Shown: piece after piece, positions 34,596-44,536 of the stretch
Layout: each line of letters opens with the position of its first letter
Numbering within the stretch: position 1 is the stretch's first letter
NCBI RefSeq assembly: GCF_003675385.1
Contig: NZ_RCWZ01000001.1
Span: 1,240,001 to 1,304,000 of the forward strand
Direction of reading: 5' to 3'
DNA from: Mucilaginibacter kameinonensis
GTDB taxonomy: Bacteria; Bacteroidota; Bacteroidia; Sphingobacteriales; Sphingobacteriaceae
DNA length: 64,000 nt
The notes under the pieces: model-generated
Seen by the model: only the letters and a program-made list of their open reading frames with translations
Told to the model about the DNA's origin: nothing
Databases searched by the model: none
Made by a program: the position numbers and the translations under genes

Positions 34596-35228
34596 ATGGA
34601 AGTTAACGTATTAAACGTATCAGGTAAACAAACAGGTGCCAAGGTGCAGCTTCCTGAGTCGATTTTCGGTATTGAGCCAAATGATCACGCTATCTATCTT
34701 GATGTTAAGCAATATCTTGCTAACCAACGTCAGGGTACACACAAATCAAAACAGCGTAATGAGATTGCAGGTTCAACCCGCAAGCTATATAAGCAAAAAG
34801 GTACAGGCGGTGCCCGTGCCGGTGGTATTAAATCACCATTATTTAACGGTGGTGGCCGTGTATTCGGCCCGCAACCACGCGATTACAGCTTCAAATTAAA
34901 TAAAAAGCTTAAATCACTGGCCCGTAACTCTGCTTTATCATACAAAGCAAAAGATAACAACATTTTAGTGTTAGAGGATTTTAATTTTGATAGCATCAAA
35001 ACTAAAAACTACATTAAGTTGGAGGCCGATTTGAATGTTACTAATGATAAAACATTATTAGTAGTAGCAGGCGCTGAAAATAACAATGTGTATTTATCAA
35101 GCAGAAACCTGAAAAAAAGCAAAGTAATTTCAGTTGAGCAGCTTAACACTTATGATGTGTTAAACGCTGGTAAACTGTTGCTTACTACAGGTGCTGTTAA
35201 AACTTTGGAGGAAGCATTAGCTAAGTAA
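34596..35228 (+). CDS. rplD: 50S ribosomal protein L4
   Basis: A 210-residue L4 with the loop that lines the peptide exit tunnel ([19 protein letters not shown]) and [20 protein letters not shown]. In other bacteria L4 also represses its own operon. Begins 1 base after rplC and ends 2 bases before rplW. Confidence 0.96.
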   Translation: MEVNVLNVSGKQTGAKVQLPESIFGIEPNDHAIYLDVKQYLANQRQGTHKSKQRNEIAGSTRKLYKQKGTGGARAGGIKSPLFNGGGRVFGPQPRDYSFKLNKKLKSLARNSALSYKAKDNNILVLEDFNFDSIKTKNYIKLEADLNVTNDKTLLVVAGAENNNVYLSSRNLKKSKVISVEQLNTYDVLNAGKLLLTTGAVKTLEEALAK

Positions 35229-35230
35229 TT

Positions 35231-35521
35231 ATGGAAATTTTAAAACAACCCCTACTTACTGAAAAAGTTACTCAGTTAACTGACAAGCTTAACCGTTATG
35301 CTTTCAAAGTTGATCACAGGGCTAACAAAATTCAGATTAAAAGTGCCATTGAGGCAATGTACGGTGTTAACGTTACAGCGGTAAACACCATGAAATACGT
35401 CGGCAAACTAAAAACTCGCAATACTAAAGCAGGCGCCGTTCAAGGCCGTTCAGCTACTTACAAGAAGGCGATCATTACGTTGAAGGACGGAGAAGTAATT
35501 GATTTTTACAGCAATATATAA
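35231..35521 (+). CDS. rplW: 50S ribosomal protein L23
   Basis: A 96-residue L23, which docks trigger factor and SRP at the tunnel exit. The pattern LLTEKVTQLTDKLNRYAFKV is typical. Seven bases separate it from rplB. Confidence 0.95.
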   Translation: MEILKQPLLTEKVTQLTDKLNRYAFKVDHRANKIQIKSAIEAMYGVNVTAVNTMKYVGKLKTRNTKAGAVQGRSATYKKAIITLKDGEVIDFYSNI

Positions 35522-35528
35522 TTAAGAC

Positions 35529-36356
35529 ATGGCAGTAAAGAGATTTAAACCGGTTACCCCGGGCACCCGCTTCAGAGTTGATGTATCTAATTCAGATATC
35601 ACAACAAACGTTCCTGAAAAATCGTTGGTTGTAGCATCTAACAAAAAATCGGGCGGTCGTAACAACAGCGGTAAAATGACTATGCGCTATTTAGGTGGTG
35701 GTCATAAACAAGCATACAGGATCATTGATTTCAAACGTAATAAATTTGACATCCCCGCAAAAGTTGCAACTATCGAGTATGATCCTAACCGTTCATCACG
35801 TATAGCATTATTGCATTTTGCTGATGGCGAAAAACGTTATATGATAGCACCGGAAGGCTTAACAGTTGGTACGGTAGTTTTATCTGGCGAGAGCGTTGCT
35901 CCTGAGGTTGGTAATACCCTTCCTTTGAAAAGCATCCCGTTAGGTTCTATCATCCACAATATTGAGTTAAACCCAGGTCAGGGCGGTGTTATTGCCCGCA
36001 GCGCTGGTACTTACGCTCAACTTTCAGCACGCGATGGTAAATATGCTATCATCAAATTGCCTTCAGGCGAAACACGTATGATCTTGTCAACTTGCTTGGC
36101 AACTATCGGTACCGTTTCAAATGGCGAGAGAGCAAACGCGGTGTTAGGTAAAGCAGGCCGTAACCGTTGGTTAGGCCGCAGGCCAAGGGTACGTGGTGTA
36201 GCTATGAACCCGGTAGATCACCCTATGGGTGGTGGTGAAGGCCGTGCCTCAGGTGGTCACCCACGTTCACGTAAAGGTTTATTGGCTAAAGGCTATAAAA
36301 CTCGTGACAAGAAGAAAACATCGGATCGTTACATCATTGAAAGAAGGAAGAAATAA
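35529..36356 (+). CDS. rplB: 50S ribosomal protein L2
   Basis: A 275-residue L2 of normal length, needed for subunit joining and peptidyl transfer. [19 protein letters not shown] and the late [20 protein letters not shown] motif with the essential His are present. Its stop overlaps the rpsS start (TAATG) at 36356. Confidence 0.97.
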   Translation: MAVKRFKPVTPGTRFRVDVSNSDITTNVPEKSLVVASNKKSGGRNNSGKMTMRYLGGGHKQAYRIIDFKRNKFDIPAKVATIEYDPNRSSRIALLHFADGEKRYMIAPEGLTVGTVVLSGESVAPEVGNTLPLKSIPLGSIIHNIELNPGQGGVIARSAGTYAQLSARDGKYAIIKLPSGETRMILSTCLATIGTVSNGERANAVLGKAGRNRWLGRRPRVRGVAMNPVDHPMGGGEGRASGGHPRSRKGLLAKGYKTRDKKKTSDRYIIERRKK

Positions 36357-36622
36357 TGGCTCGTTCAATAAAAAAAGGACCTTACATCGATCATAACTTA
36401 GATAAGAAAGTTATGGTGCTGAATGATGCAAATAAAAAATCAGTTGTAAAAACATGGTCACGTCGTTCCATGATCTCTCCTGATTTCGTTGGTCATACAT
36501 TCGCTGTACACAACGGTAACAAGTTTATCCCTGTGTACGTAACAGAAAACATGGTTGGTCACAAGCTGGGAGAGTTTGCACCAACCCGTACATTCCGCGG
36601 ACACGCAGAAAAGAAAAAATAA
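36356..36622 (+). CDS. rpsS: 30S ribosomal protein S19
   Basis: An 88-residue S19 that binds the head of 16S rRNA with S13. [36 protein letters not shown] and [15 protein letters not shown] are family hallmarks. It overlaps rplB by 1 base and precedes rplV by 6 bases. Confidence 0.96.
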   Translation: MARSIKKGPYIDHNLDKKVMVLNDANKKSVVKTWSRRSMISPDFVGHTFAVHNGNKFIPVYVTENMVGHKLGEFAPTRTFRGHAEKKK

Positions 36623-36628
36623 CAGGCA

Positions 36629-37057
36629 ATGGAAGCAACAACAAAAATTAAAAAGTCTGTACTAATCAGGCAACAAAAAGAAGCTGCTAAAGCTGTGATA
36701 GGTGGCGCTTCTGTTGCTAAGTTACAGGACTGCCCAACTTCACCACGTAAAATGCGTTTGGTGGTTGACTTGATCCGCGGTGAAAACGTTGAGAAAGCGT
36801 TATACATATTAAAATTTACTAACAAAGAAGCTGCTATTCGTGTAGAGAAACTTTTGTTATCAGCCATCAAAAACTGGGAAGCAAAAAACGAAGGCAAACG
36901 TGTTGAAGACAGCAACCTTTTTGTTAAGGAAGTATCTGTAGGCGGTGGCCGTCAGTTAAAAAGGTTACGCCCTGCTCCGCAAGGAAGGGGATACCGTATC
37001 CGCAAACGCTCAAACCACGTAACACTTGTTGTGGATAGTAAAAACGAAAACAATTAA
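36629..37057 (+). CDS. rplV: 50S ribosomal protein L22
   Basis: A 142-residue L22 whose beta-hairpin reaches the exit tunnel. The core runs [20 protein letters not shown] to RAYRIRKR-like [14 protein letters not shown]. The N-terminal 30 residues ([18 protein letters not shown]) extend beyond the usual bacterial length of about 110. Confidence 0.95.
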   Translation: MEATTKIKKSVLIRQQKEAAKAVIGGASVAKLQDCPTSPRKMRLVVDLIRGENVEKALYILKFTNKEAAIRVEKLLLSAIKNWEAKNEGKRVEDSNLFVKEVSVGGGRQLKRLRPAPQGRGYRIRKRSNHVTLVVDSKNENN

Positions 37058-37063
37058 TTTGAA

Positions 37064-37930
37064 ATGGGACAGAAAGCACATCCAATAGGTAACAGGTTAG
37101 GAATCATCAGAGGTTGGGATTCTAACTGGTTCGGTGGTAACAACTACTCCGACAAATTAGTTGAGGACGAAAAAATCCGCAAATACCTTTCAGCTCGTAT
37201 TGCTAAAGGTGGTGTATCTAAAGTAGTTATCGAGCGTACTTTAAAACGCATTACCGTAACTATCCACACTGCCCGTCCGGGTATTGTGATCGGTAAAGGC
37301 GGTCAGGAAGTTGACAAGATCAAAGAAGAGTTGAAAAAACTTACTAAAAAGGAAGTTCAGATCAACATTTTCGAAATCAAACGTCCTGAGCTTGACGCAC
37401 AATTAGTAGCAGAAGGCATTGCAAAACAATTAGAAGCACGTATCTCTTTCCGTCGTGCCATGAAAACCACAATTGCTGCAACCATGCGTATGGGTGCAGA
37501 AGGTATCAAGGTAATGACTTCAGGCCGTTTAGGTGGCGCTGAGATGGCACGTAGCGAGCAATATAAAGAAGGCAGGATTCCTTTGCACACTTTCCGTGCT
37601 GACATTGACTACGCATTAGCAGAAGCATTAACTACCTATGGTAAAATAGGTGTTAAAGTTTGGATCTGCAAAGGCGAGGTTTATGGCAAACGCGATCTTT
37701 CTCCAAACATTGGCGGTACCAGCAGCGCAAGCGGCAAAGGTGGCAGGCCAGAAGGCGGTGCGCCAGGCTTTGGTGGCCGTGGTAACGAAAGAGGCGGCGA
37801 GCGCGGCGGTGAGCGTCGTGGCGACAGGAAACCAGGTGGCGACCGCCGTGGTGGTGGTAACAACAGGCCAGGTGGAAACCGTCCGGGTGGACAAGGTGGA
37901 AACCGCCCAGGTGGCCCAGGTAAGAGATAA
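37064..37930 (+). CDS. rpsC: 30S ribosomal protein S3 with Gly/Arg-rich tail
   Basis: S3 binds the mRNA entry site of the 30S head. The KH domain contains [16 protein letters not shown] and the [20 protein letters not shown] stretch. The core ends near residue 213 ([12 protein letters not shown]). Residues about 214-288 are a low-complexity tail of Gly, Arg, Asn and Pro in RGG- and RPGG-like repeats, absent from E. coli S3 (233 residues). The tail's DNA also leaves long chance frames on other strands. Fifty bases separate it from rplP. Confidence 0.96.
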   Translation: MGQKAHPIGNRLGIIRGWDSNWFGGNNYSDKLVEDEKIRKYLSARIAKGGVSKVVIERTLKRITVTIHTARPGIVIGKGGQEVDKIKEELKKLTKKEVQINIFEIKRPELDAQLVAEGIAKQLEARISFRRAMKTTIAATMRMGAEGIKVMTSGRLGGAEMARSEQYKEGRIPLHTFRADIDYALAEALTTYGKIGVKVWICKGEVYGKRDLSPNIGGTSSASGKGGRPEGGAPGFGGRGNERGGERGGERRGDRKPGGDRRGGGNNRPGGNRPGGQGGNRPGGPGKR

Positions 37931-37980
37931 TAATTAAAGTACAAGACAAATATCGAATAACGATATAAAAGCTTAAGAAA

Positions 37981-38403
37981 ATGCTACAGCCAAAAAGAAC
38001 GAAGTTCAGAAAGATGCAAAAAGGCAGGATGAAAGGTTTAGCCACCCGTGGTGCTGAACTTTCATTCGGATCTTTTGGTGTTAAATCACTCGAAGCGGCA
38101 TGGATCACCAGCCGTCAGATCGAGGCTGCACGTATCGCTGTAACACGTTTTATGAAACGTGAAGGACAGGTTTGGATCAGGATATTTCCTGACAAACCTG
38201 TAACCAAGAAACCTGCAGAGGTACGTATGGGTAAAGGTAAAGGTGCTCCTGAATACTGGGTTGCGGTAGTACGCCCCGGAAGGATCATTTTTGAAGCCGA
38301 AGGTGTGCCTTTGGAAGTTGCTAAAGAGGCTTTACGCCTTGCAGCACAGAAATTACCAGTGCAAACTAAATTTATTGTACGTAGGGATTACGTAGAAGCA
38401 TAA
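37981..38403 (+). CDS. rplP: 50S ribosomal protein L16
   Basis: A 140-residue L16 at the A-site side of the 50[20 protein letters not shown] opens the protein and the conserved [19 protein letters not shown] follows. The 124-base gap to rpmC is unusually long for this cluster and holds imperfect repeats. Confidence 0.96.
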   Translation: MLQPKRTKFRKMQKGRMKGLATRGAELSFGSFGVKSLEAAWITSRQIEAARIAVTRFMKREGQVWIRIFPDKPVTKKPAEVRMGKGKGAPEYWVAVVRPGRIIFEAEGVPLEVAKEALRLAAQKLPVQTKFIVRRDYVEA

Positions 38404-38527
38404 ATTGAGGAGTTAGTTGAAAAGTTGTAAAGTTTTAATGTTGTGAAGTTGATGCCGAATTTCACCCATCATTAATAAAACGATACAACGTTTAAACTTG
38501 CCAACAGACAACAAATAACAAAGAAAA

Positions 38528-38737
38528 ATGAAGAACTCAGAAATTTTGGGCCTATCAACTGAAGAGATTGTTGCTAAAATCAGCGAGGAAAGGGCTACCC
38601 TTACCAAATTGAAATTTGCTCACGCAGTTTCAGCTATTGAGAACCCGTCCCGTATAACCAAAGTACGCAAAGGAATTGCTCAGTTAAATACTGAATTAAC
38701 AAAACGTAAAGCGGCGGCCGCTTCTGAAAAGAATTAA
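38528..38737 (+). CDS. rpmC: 50S ribosomal protein L29
   Basis: A 69-residue L29 at the tunnel exit, two-helix coil with KLKFAHAVSAIENPSRITKV. Length and order (L16, L29, S17) are typical. Twenty bases before rpsQ. Confidence 0.94.
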   Translation: MKNSEILGLSTEEIVAKISEERATLTKLKFAHAVSAIENPSRITKVRKGIAQLNTELTKRKAAAASEKN

Positions 38738-38757
38738 TTTTTTAAACATTAGTAAAA

Positions 38758-39012
38758 ATGGAAAGAAATTTAAGAAAAACACGTACCGGCCTTGTAGTAA
38801 GCAATAAGATGGAAAAATCTATTGTTGTGGCCGTTGAGCGTAAGGTGAAACACCCTATCTATGGTAAATTCGTAAAGAAAACTACCAAATTCAAGGCTCA
38901 TGATGAAAACAATACTTGTGGCGTAGGCGATACAGTATTGATCATGGAAACCCGCCCGCTGAGCAAAACCAAAAACTGGCGATTAGTTGAAATTTTAGAA
39001 AGGGCTAAATAA
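38758..39012 (+). CDS. rpsQ: 30S ribosomal protein S17
   Basis: An 84-residue S17 (OB fold) that binds 16S rRNA early in assembly. [20 protein letters not shown] and [20 protein letters not shown] are conserved. Ends 1 base before rplN. Confidence 0.95.
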   Translation: MERNLRKTRTGLVVSNKMEKSIVVAVERKVKHPIYGKFVKKTTKFKAHDENNTCGVGDTVLIMETRPLSKTKNWRLVEILERAK

Positions 39013-39013
39013 G

Positions 39014-39382
39014 ATGGTACAACAGGAATCAAGATTAACAGTAGCCGACAATAGCGGCGCTAAAGAAGTTTTAGTGATCCGTGTGTTGGGTGGTACCGGC
39101 AAAAGGTATGCATCAATCGGCGATAAAATTGTGGTTACCGTAAAAAGCGCTTTACCATCAGGTAACGTGAAAAAAGGTACCGTATCAAAGGCCGTAGTTG
39201 TGCGCACTAAAAAAGAGATCCGCAGAAAAGACGGTTCATATATCCGTTTCGACGATAACGCAGCTGTGTTGTTAAACAACCAGGACGAGCCAAGAGGTAC
39301 ACGTATCTTTGGCCCTGTTGCAAGGGAACTGCGCGAGAAACAATTTATGAAAATTGTATCATTAGCACCGGAGGTATTGTAA
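39014..39382 (+). CDS. rplN: 50S ribosomal protein L14
   Basis: A 122-residue L14 at the subunit interface. It opens [20 protein letters not shown] and has the [16 protein letters not shown] and [14 protein letters not shown] blocks. One base before rplX. Confidence 0.97.
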   Translation: MVQQESRLTVADNSGAKEVLVIRVLGGTGKRYASIGDKIVVTVKSALPSGNVKKGTVSKAVVVRTKKEIRRKDGSYIRFDDNAAVLLNNQDEPRGTRIFGPVARELREKQFMKIVSLAPEVL

Positions 39383-39383
39383 C

Positions 39384-39713
39384 ATGGAAAAGAAAGTAAA
39401 ATTAAAGATCCGTAAAGGCGACCTGGTTAAAGTTATCGCCGGCGATTCAAAAGGATCACAAGGCAAAATCGTTGAGGTTTTGGTAGATAAAAACAGGGCT
39501 ATTGTTGAAGGTGCCAATATGGTATCTAAACATACTAAACCTAATGCTGCTAACCCTAACGGCGGAATTGTTAAACAAGAAGCTGCTATACATATTTCAA
39601 ACCTAATGCTGGTTGATCCTAAAACAGGTAATACAACCCGTGTTGGCCGTAAAAAGAACGAAGCCGGCAAATTAGTAAGGGTAGCAAAAAAATCAGGGGA
39701 GGAAATTAAGTAA
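39384..39713 (+). CDS. rplX: 50S ribosomal protein L24
   Basis: A 109-residue L24 with a KOW motif ([20 protein letters not shown]), an assembly initiator. Its stop overlaps the rplE start by 1 base (TAATG). Confidence 0.95.
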   Translation: MEKKVKLKIRKGDLVKVIAGDSKGSQGKIVEVLVDKNRAIVEGANMVSKHTKPNAANPNGGIVKQEAAIHISNLMLVDPKTGNTTRVGRKKNEAGKLVRVAKKSGEEIK

Positions 39714-40276
39714 TGACTTACGTACCAAGATTAAAATCAAAATACAAGGAAGAAATCCGCACCGCACTGAAAGATAAATTTCAGTACAAAAGCGTAATGC
39801 AGGTTCCTAAATTGCAGAAAATTGCCATTAACCAGGGTGTAGGTGGTGCTACTACCGACAAGAAATTGATCGAAAACACCATCACTGAGTTAACTACCAT
39901 TACTGGTCAGCAGGCAGTATCTTCAAAATCTAAAAAAGATATCTCAAACTTTAAATTGCGTAAAAATATGCCGGTTGGTGTACGTGTTACCCTGCGTGAC
40001 AACACAATGTATGAGTTTTTGGATCGTTTAATCGCTGTTGCCCTGCCACGTATCCGTGACTTCAAAGGCATCAACGATAAAGGTTTTGACGGAAGAGGCA
40101 ACTATACATTAGGTATTACTGAGCAAATTATCTTCCCTGAGATAAATATTGATAAAATCAATAAAATCCAAGGTATGGATATTACCTTTGTAACCTCCGC
40201 AACAAACGATGTTGAAGCATTGGAGTTGTTGAAACAATTTGGTTTACCATTTAAAAATCAAAATAGCAATGGCTAA
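39713..40276 (+). CDS. rplE: 50S ribosomal protein L5
   Basis: A 187-residue L5 that holds 5S rRNA. Conserved [36 protein letters not shown] and [17 protein letters not shown]. Its last 8 bases overlap rpsN. Confidence 0.96.
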   Translation: MTYVPRLKSKYKEEIRTALKDKFQYKSVMQVPKLQKIAINQGVGGATTDKKLIENTITELTTITGQQAVSSKSKKDISNFKLRKNMPVGVRVTLRDNTMYEFLDRLIAVALPRIRDFKGINDKGFDGRGNYTLGITEQIIFPEINIDKINKIQGMDITFVTSATNDVEALELLKQFGLPFKNQNSNG

Positions 40277-40538
40277 AGAAGGTGTAAAAGCACGTGAAGT
40301 AAAGCGCGCAAAATTAGTAGCTAAATACGCTGAAAAAAGAGCTGCTTTAAAAGAAGCTGGCGATTACGCTGCTTTAGATAAATTACCAAAAGCATCATCA
40401 CCGGTAAAATTGCACAACCGTTGCAAATTAACCGGCCGCCCTCGTGGTTATATGCGTCAGTTTGGCATTTCACGTGTTACATTCCGTGAAATGGCTCTTG
40501 AAGGCAAGATCCCGGGAGTGAAAAAAGCAAGCTGGTAA
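40269..40538 (+). CDS. rpsN: 30S ribosomal protein S14, zinc-free form
   Basis: An 89-residue S14 of the long class without the CxxC zinc site; the [18 protein letters not shown] core has a single Cys. I took ATG at 40269, which gives the family N-terminus [12 protein letters not shown] and overlaps rplE by 8 bases. A large hairpin follows in the gap before rpsH. Confidence 0.95.
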   Translation: MAKEGVKAREVKRAKLVAKYAEKRAALKEAGDYAALDKLPKASSPVKLHNRCKLTGRPRGYMRQFGISRVTFREMALEGKIPGVKKASW

Positions 40539-40552
40539 GCAGCTAAATATTT

Positions 40553-40610
40553 AGAGATTAGAGATTTGAGGTTAGTGATTAGGTTCGCTAACCTCTTATC
40601 TCTAATCTCT
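40553..40610 (+). promoter_or_regulatory. 23-base inverted repeat inside the ribosomal cluster
   Basis: Arms 40553-40575 and 40588-40610 pair over 23 bases with two mismatches, with a 12-base loop, in the 145-base gap between S14 and S8. No T-run follows, so it may be a processing or control site rather than a terminator. Confidence 0.65.
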
Positions 40611-40683
40611 AATCTCATGAATTAACCGATGGAAGGTCGTTAGGGATGTTACCTAAAGGAAACCACCATCATAACACAATAAA

Positions 40684-41082
40684 ATGAATACAGATCCAAT
40701 CGCAGATTATCTTACAAGAGTAAGGAATGCTATTAAAGCCAACCACCGGGTTGTTGAAATTCCTGCATCAAATCTGAAGAAGGAAATCACTAAGGTGCTT
40801 TTCGACAAAGGTTACATTGCAAATTACAAGTTTGAGGAAAACGGTCCTCAGGGCACTATCAAAGTTGCTTTGAAATACCACCCGATAACTAAAATTTCTG
40901 CTATCCGCAGCATTTCGCGCATCAGCAAACCAGGTTTGAGGAAATACGCAGGTATGGAAAACATGCCACGTGTACTAAATGGTTTAGGTATCGCCATCCT
41001 GTCAACTTCTAAAGGCGTTATGTCTGATAAAGAAGCTCGTCAGCAAAATGTTGGTGGTGAGGTTTTATGCTACGTTTATTAA
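40684..41082 (+). CDS. rpsH: 30S ribosomal protein S8
   Basis: A 132-residue S8, which binds the 16S central domain and in many bacteria represses the spc operon. TDPIADYLTRVRNAIKANHR and the C-terminal GIAILSTSKGVMSDKEARQ are typical. Confidence 0.96.
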   Translation: MNTDPIADYLTRVRNAIKANHRVVEIPASNLKKEITKVLFDKGYIANYKFEENGPQGTIKVALKYHPITKISAIRSISRISKPGLRKYAGMENMPRVLNGLGIAILSTSKGVMSDKEARQQNVGGEVLCYVY

Positions 41083-41099
41083 TCGAAGAAATTTAAGCA

Positions 41100-41657
41100 A
41101 TGTCAAGAGTAGGAAAAGCACCGATAGCACTGCCACAAGGAGTAACCGTTACAGTTGCAGCAGATAATGTTGTTACCGTAAAAGGTCCTAAAGGCCAGTT
41201 GCAACAGGCAATTGATAGCGATATCACTATTGCACAGGAAGACGGTCAGTTACTGGTTCAACGCCCGTCTGATCAAAAACGTCACAAAGCGTTACATGGT
41301 TTATACCGCGCGCTTTTAAATAACATGGTAATTGGTGTAACCGAAGGTTACAAAGTAACCCAGGAATTAGTGGGTGTAGGTTACCGTGCTACCAATACAG
41401 GCAATACATTAGATTTAGTGTTGGGTTTCTCTCACCACTATGTATTTGAATTGCCACAAGAAATTAAAGTTACAACCACTGCTGATAAGGGTAAAAACCC
41501 AACCATCATCCTTGAGTCAATTGACAAACAGTTAATTGGTCAGGTAGCAGCTAAAATCCGTTCATTACGTGCTCCAGAGCCTTACAAAGGTAAAGGTATC
41601 AAGTTCCAGGGCGAGATTTTAAGAAGAAAAGCAGGTAAATCAGCATCTAAAAAATAA
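41100..41657 (+). CDS. rplF: 50S ribosomal protein L6
   Basis: A 185-residue L6 near the factor-binding site. Two similar domains, the second with [19 protein letters not shown]. Seventeen bases after rpsH and 5 bases before rplR. Confidence 0.96.
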   Translation: MSRVGKAPIALPQGVTVTVAADNVVTVKGPKGQLQQAIDSDITIAQEDGQLLVQRPSDQKRHKALHGLYRALLNNMVIGVTEGYKVTQELVGVGYRATNTGNTLDLVLGFSHHYVFELPQEIKVTTTADKGKNPTIILESIDKQLIGQVAAKIRSLRAPEPYKGKGIKFQGEILRRKAGKSASKK

Positions 41658-41662
41658 TCGTC

Positions 41663-42013
41663 ATGGGAGCTAAACTATCAAGAAGAGACAGGATTAAAAA
41701 AGGCATCAGAAAACGCCTTTCAGGATCGTCAGAGCGTCCTCGCCTGTCAGTATTTAGAAGTAATAAAGGTATTTATGCGCAGATCATTGACGATGTAACC
41801 GGTAAAACTTTAGTTTCAGCATCATCTTTATCAAAAGATTTTGCCGCTGAAGGTACAAAATCAGATCAGTCAACAGCTGTAGGTAAATTAGTAGCTTCAA
41901 AAGCTATTGCCGCAGGTATTAAAGATGTGGTTTTCGACAGGAACGGTTACCTGTACCATGGCCGTGTTAAGTCATTGGCTGAAGGTGCACGTGAAGGTGG
42001 TTTAAACTTTTAA
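41663..42013 (+). CDS. rplR: 50S ribosomal protein L18
   Basis: A 116-residue L18 that joins 5S r[23 protein letters not shown] with [19 protein letters not shown] and the ending [18 protein letters not shown] are diagnostic. Confidence 0.96.
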   Translation: MGAKLSRRDRIKKGIRKRLSGSSERPRLSVFRSNKGIYAQIIDDVTGKTLVSASSLSKDFAAEGTKSDQSTAVGKLVASKAIAAGIKDVVFDRNGYLYHGRVKSLAEGAREGGLNF

Positions 42014-42025
42014 TCGAAAAGAGAA

Positions 42026-42544
42026 ATGTCAACAATCAACATAAAAAGAGTAAAAACAAGCGAGATCGAATTAAAAGACCGCTTGGTAAGCATACAGCGT
42101 GTTGCCAAAGTAACCAAAGGTGGCCGTACTTTCAGCTTCTCTGCTATCGTAGTAGTAGGTGATGAAAACGGTGTTGTAGGTTACGGTTTAGGTAAAGCTA
42201 AAGAGGTAACTGAAGCTATTGCTAAAGGCATTGATGATGCTAAAAAGAACCTGGTAAAAGTTCCAATCATTAACGGAACTGTACCTCATGAGCAAATTGG
42301 TAAATTTAGCGGTGGTTTTGTTTTCATTAAACCAGCAGCTAACGGTACCGGTGTAATTGCAGGTGGTGCTATGCGTGCCGTATTAGAGTCGGCAGGTGTA
42401 CACAACGTATTGGCAAAATCAAAAGGTTCATCAAACCCGCACAACGTGGTAAAAGCAACCGTATCGGCATTAGCCCAGTTACGTGATGCAAATACAGTAG
42501 CACAACAGCGCGGTATTAGTTTAGGTAAAGTATTTAACGGATAA
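42026..42544 (+). CDS. rpsE: 30S ribosomal protein S5
   Basis: A 172-residue S5 at the decoding accuracy site. [20 protein letters not shown] and [19 protein letters not shown] are conserved. Six bases before rpmD. Confidence 0.96.
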   Translation: MSTINIKRVKTSEIELKDRLVSIQRVAKVTKGGRTFSFSAIVVVGDENGVVGYGLGKAKEVTEAIAKGIDDAKKNLVKVPIINGTVPHEQIGKFSGGFVFIKPAANGTGVIAGGAMRAVLESAGVHNVLAKSKGSSNPHNVVKATVSALAQLRDANTVAQQRGISLGKVFNG

Positions 42545-42550
42545 TCAGTC

Positions 42551-42730
42551 ATGGCTAAGATCAAAATAACACAGATTAAGAGCGTGATCGACAGAACGGA
42601 ACGCCAGAAAAAAACAATCGAGGCTTTAGGCTTGCGTAAAATTAACCACAGTGTGGAAGTTGAGGCTACACCTGCTATAGTTGGGATGGTTAGGAAAGTG
42701 AACCACCTGGTAGCGGTTGAAAATATTTAA
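42551..42730 (+). CDS. rpmD: 50S ribosomal protein L30
   Basis: A 59-residue L30 too short for the usual frame size cut-off. It reads [15 protein letters not shown], has [20 protein letters not shown] and ends [13 protein letters not shown]. Six bases after rpsE and 4 before rplO, in its usual place. Confidence 0.96.
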   Translation: MAKIKITQIKSVIDRTERQKKTIEALGLRKINHSVEVEATPAIVGMVRKVNHLVAVENI

Positions 42731-42734
42731 TATC

Positions 42735-43181
42735 ATGAATTTAAGTAATTTAAAACCTGCAGAAGGTTCAACCAAAAATAGAAAAAGAATTGGCCGTGGT
42801 ACAGGTTCTGGCCGTGGCGGTACGTCAACCCGTGGCCACAAAGGCGCCGGTTCACGTTCAGGTACCAGCACCAAGGTAGGCTTTGAAGGCGGTCAGATGC
42901 CTTTACAGCGCCGTGTGCCAAAGGTAGGCTTTAAAAACCCTAACCGTGTTGAGTACACAGGTGTAAACCTTGATGTACTTCAGGAATTAGTAACAAAATT
43001 CTCGCTTACAAGTGTTGATTTTGATACTTTGAAAGAGCACGGTTTAGCATCACGTAACGACCTGGTTAAGATCCTGGGCCGTGGTGAGCTTACTGCCAAA
43101 TTAGAAGTTAAAGCACATGCATTTACTGCTACAGCTCAAAAAGCTATTGAAGCTGCAGGTGGTACCATAGTTAAGTTATAA
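42735..43181 (+). CDS. rplO: 50S ribosomal protein L15
   Basis: A 148-residue L15. NLSNLKPAEGSTKNRKRIGR begins the Gly/Arg-rich N-terminal part, with GHKGAGSRSG and GGQMPLQRRVPKVGF. I took ATG at 42735; an upstream frame would overlap rpmD. Five bases before secY. Confidence 0.96.
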   Translation: MNLSNLKPAEGSTKNRKRIGRGTGSGRGGTSTRGHKGAGSRSGTSTKVGFEGGQMPLQRRVPKVGFKNPNRVEYTGVNLDVLQELVTKFSLTSVDFDTLKEHGLASRNDLVKILGRGELTAKLEVKAHAFTATAQKAIEAAGGTIVKL

Positions 43182-43186
43182 TTTCG

Positions 43187-44530
43187 ATGAAGAAATTTTT
43201 CACCACATTATCCAATATCTGGAAAATCGAAGATCTGAGAGTGCGTATTACTAACACACTCTTATTTCTTTTAATATATCGTGTAGGCTCATTCGTTGTT
43301 TTACCCGGCGTTAACGCTGCGATAGCATCAACCCAAAAGGCAGAAGGATTAGTAGGATTGCTGAATATGTTTGCGGGAGGTTCGTTTTCACGTTCCTCTA
43401 TTTTCGCGTTAGGTGTTATGCCTTACATTTCGGCTTCAATTGTGGTGCAACTGCTGGGTATTGCCGTTCCGTATTTTACCAAATTGCAAAAAGAAGGTGA
43501 AAGCGGACGCAACAAGCTAAACCAATGGACCCGCTATTTAACAATAGGTATTACCTTTTTACAAGCTATAGGTTACCTTAAATCGCAGGTTGCTGCTGAT
43601 GCAAGGACTATTGCTGATCCGTTCACCTTTATCTTCCTTAACACTTTCGTGTTAACTGCAGGCACATTATTCGTAATGTGGTTAGGTGAAAAGATTACTG
43701 ATAAAGGTATCGGTAACGGTATATCACTGATCATCATGGTTGGTATCATTGCTCAGTTACCGGGCGCTTTTACTACCGAGTTCATTTCGCGTAATGGTGG
43801 TGCCGGTGGTTTGATCGCGTTCATTGTTGAGATTGTAGCGCTTATTGGCGTAGTAATGTTTACTATACTGATAGTACAGGGAACCCGTAAAATTTCGGTA
43901 CAATACGCTAAACGTATTGTGGGTAACAAACAATATGGCGGCGTGCGTCAGTATATACCTTTAAAGGTAAATGCTGCCGGTGTAATGCCAATCATATTTG
44001 CTCAGGCATTAATGTTTATCCCGCAAACAGTATCGCAGTTTTTCCCTAACGTATCATCAAATGGTATACTGATAGCTTTGGCTAATTATAACTCATGGGA
44101 GCATAACCTGTTGTTTGGTATCCTGATTATCCTGTTCACTTACTTCTACACTGCTATTACGGTTAACCCTAACCAAATGGCAGATGATATGAAGAAAAAC
44201 GGTGGCTTTATTCCGGGCATCAAACCAGGCCGTACTACTGCCGAGTTTATTGATGGCGTAATTTCAAGGATAACTTTACCAGGATCTGTATTCCTGGCTA
44301 TTATAGCAATCATCCCGGCTTTGGCCAGTTTGGTTGGTGTATCTCCAATATTTGCAAGGTTCTTCGGCGGTACATCGCTGATTATCCTGGTAGGTGTTGT
44401 GCTGGATACATTACAGCAAATAGAAAGTCATTTGTTGATGCGCCATTATGATGGTTTAATGAAAACCGGACGTATTAAGGGACGTACAGCTATGCCTGCC
44501 GCTGCCGGTACCAGTCCGACAGCGATTTAA
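43187..44530 (+). CDS. secY: Protein translocase subunit SecY
   Basis: The 447-residue central channel of the Sec translocon, with ten hydrophobic helices. The N-terminal TNTLLFLLIYRVGSFVVLPG, the plug region GLLNMFAGGSFSRSSIFALG and the cytosolic GTRKISVQYAKRIVG loop are typical, as is ITVNPNQMADDMKKNGGFIP late. It is 5 bases after rplO and 6 bases before map. Confidence 0.97.
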   Translation: MKKFFTTLSNIWKIEDLRVRITNTLLFLLIYRVGSFVVLPGVNAAIASTQKAEGLVGLLNMFAGGSFSRSSIFALGVMPYISASIVVQLLGIAVPYFTKLQKEGESGRNKLNQWTRYLTIGITFLQAIGYLKSQVAADARTIADPFTFIFLNTFVLTAGTLFVMWLGEKITDKGIGNGISLIIMVGIIAQLPGAFTTEFISRNGGAGGLIAFIVEIVALIGVVMFTILIVQGTRKISVQYAKRIVGNKQYGGVRQYIPLKVNAAGVMPIIFAQALMFIPQTVSQFFPNVSSNGILIALANYNSWEHNLLFGILIILFTYFYTAITVNPNQMADDMKKNGGFIPGIKPGRTTAEFIDGVISRITLPGSVFLAIIAIIPALASLVGVSPIFARFFGGTSLIILVGVVLDTLQQIESHLLMRHYDGLMKTGRIKGRTAMPAAAGTSPTAI

Positions 44531-44536
44531 TTAGTA

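Noticed and set aside
37628..38108. Long open frames on both strands over the S3 tail
   Set aside because: They are caused by the Gly/Arg-rich repeat codons of rpsC and show no start context or protein-like composition.
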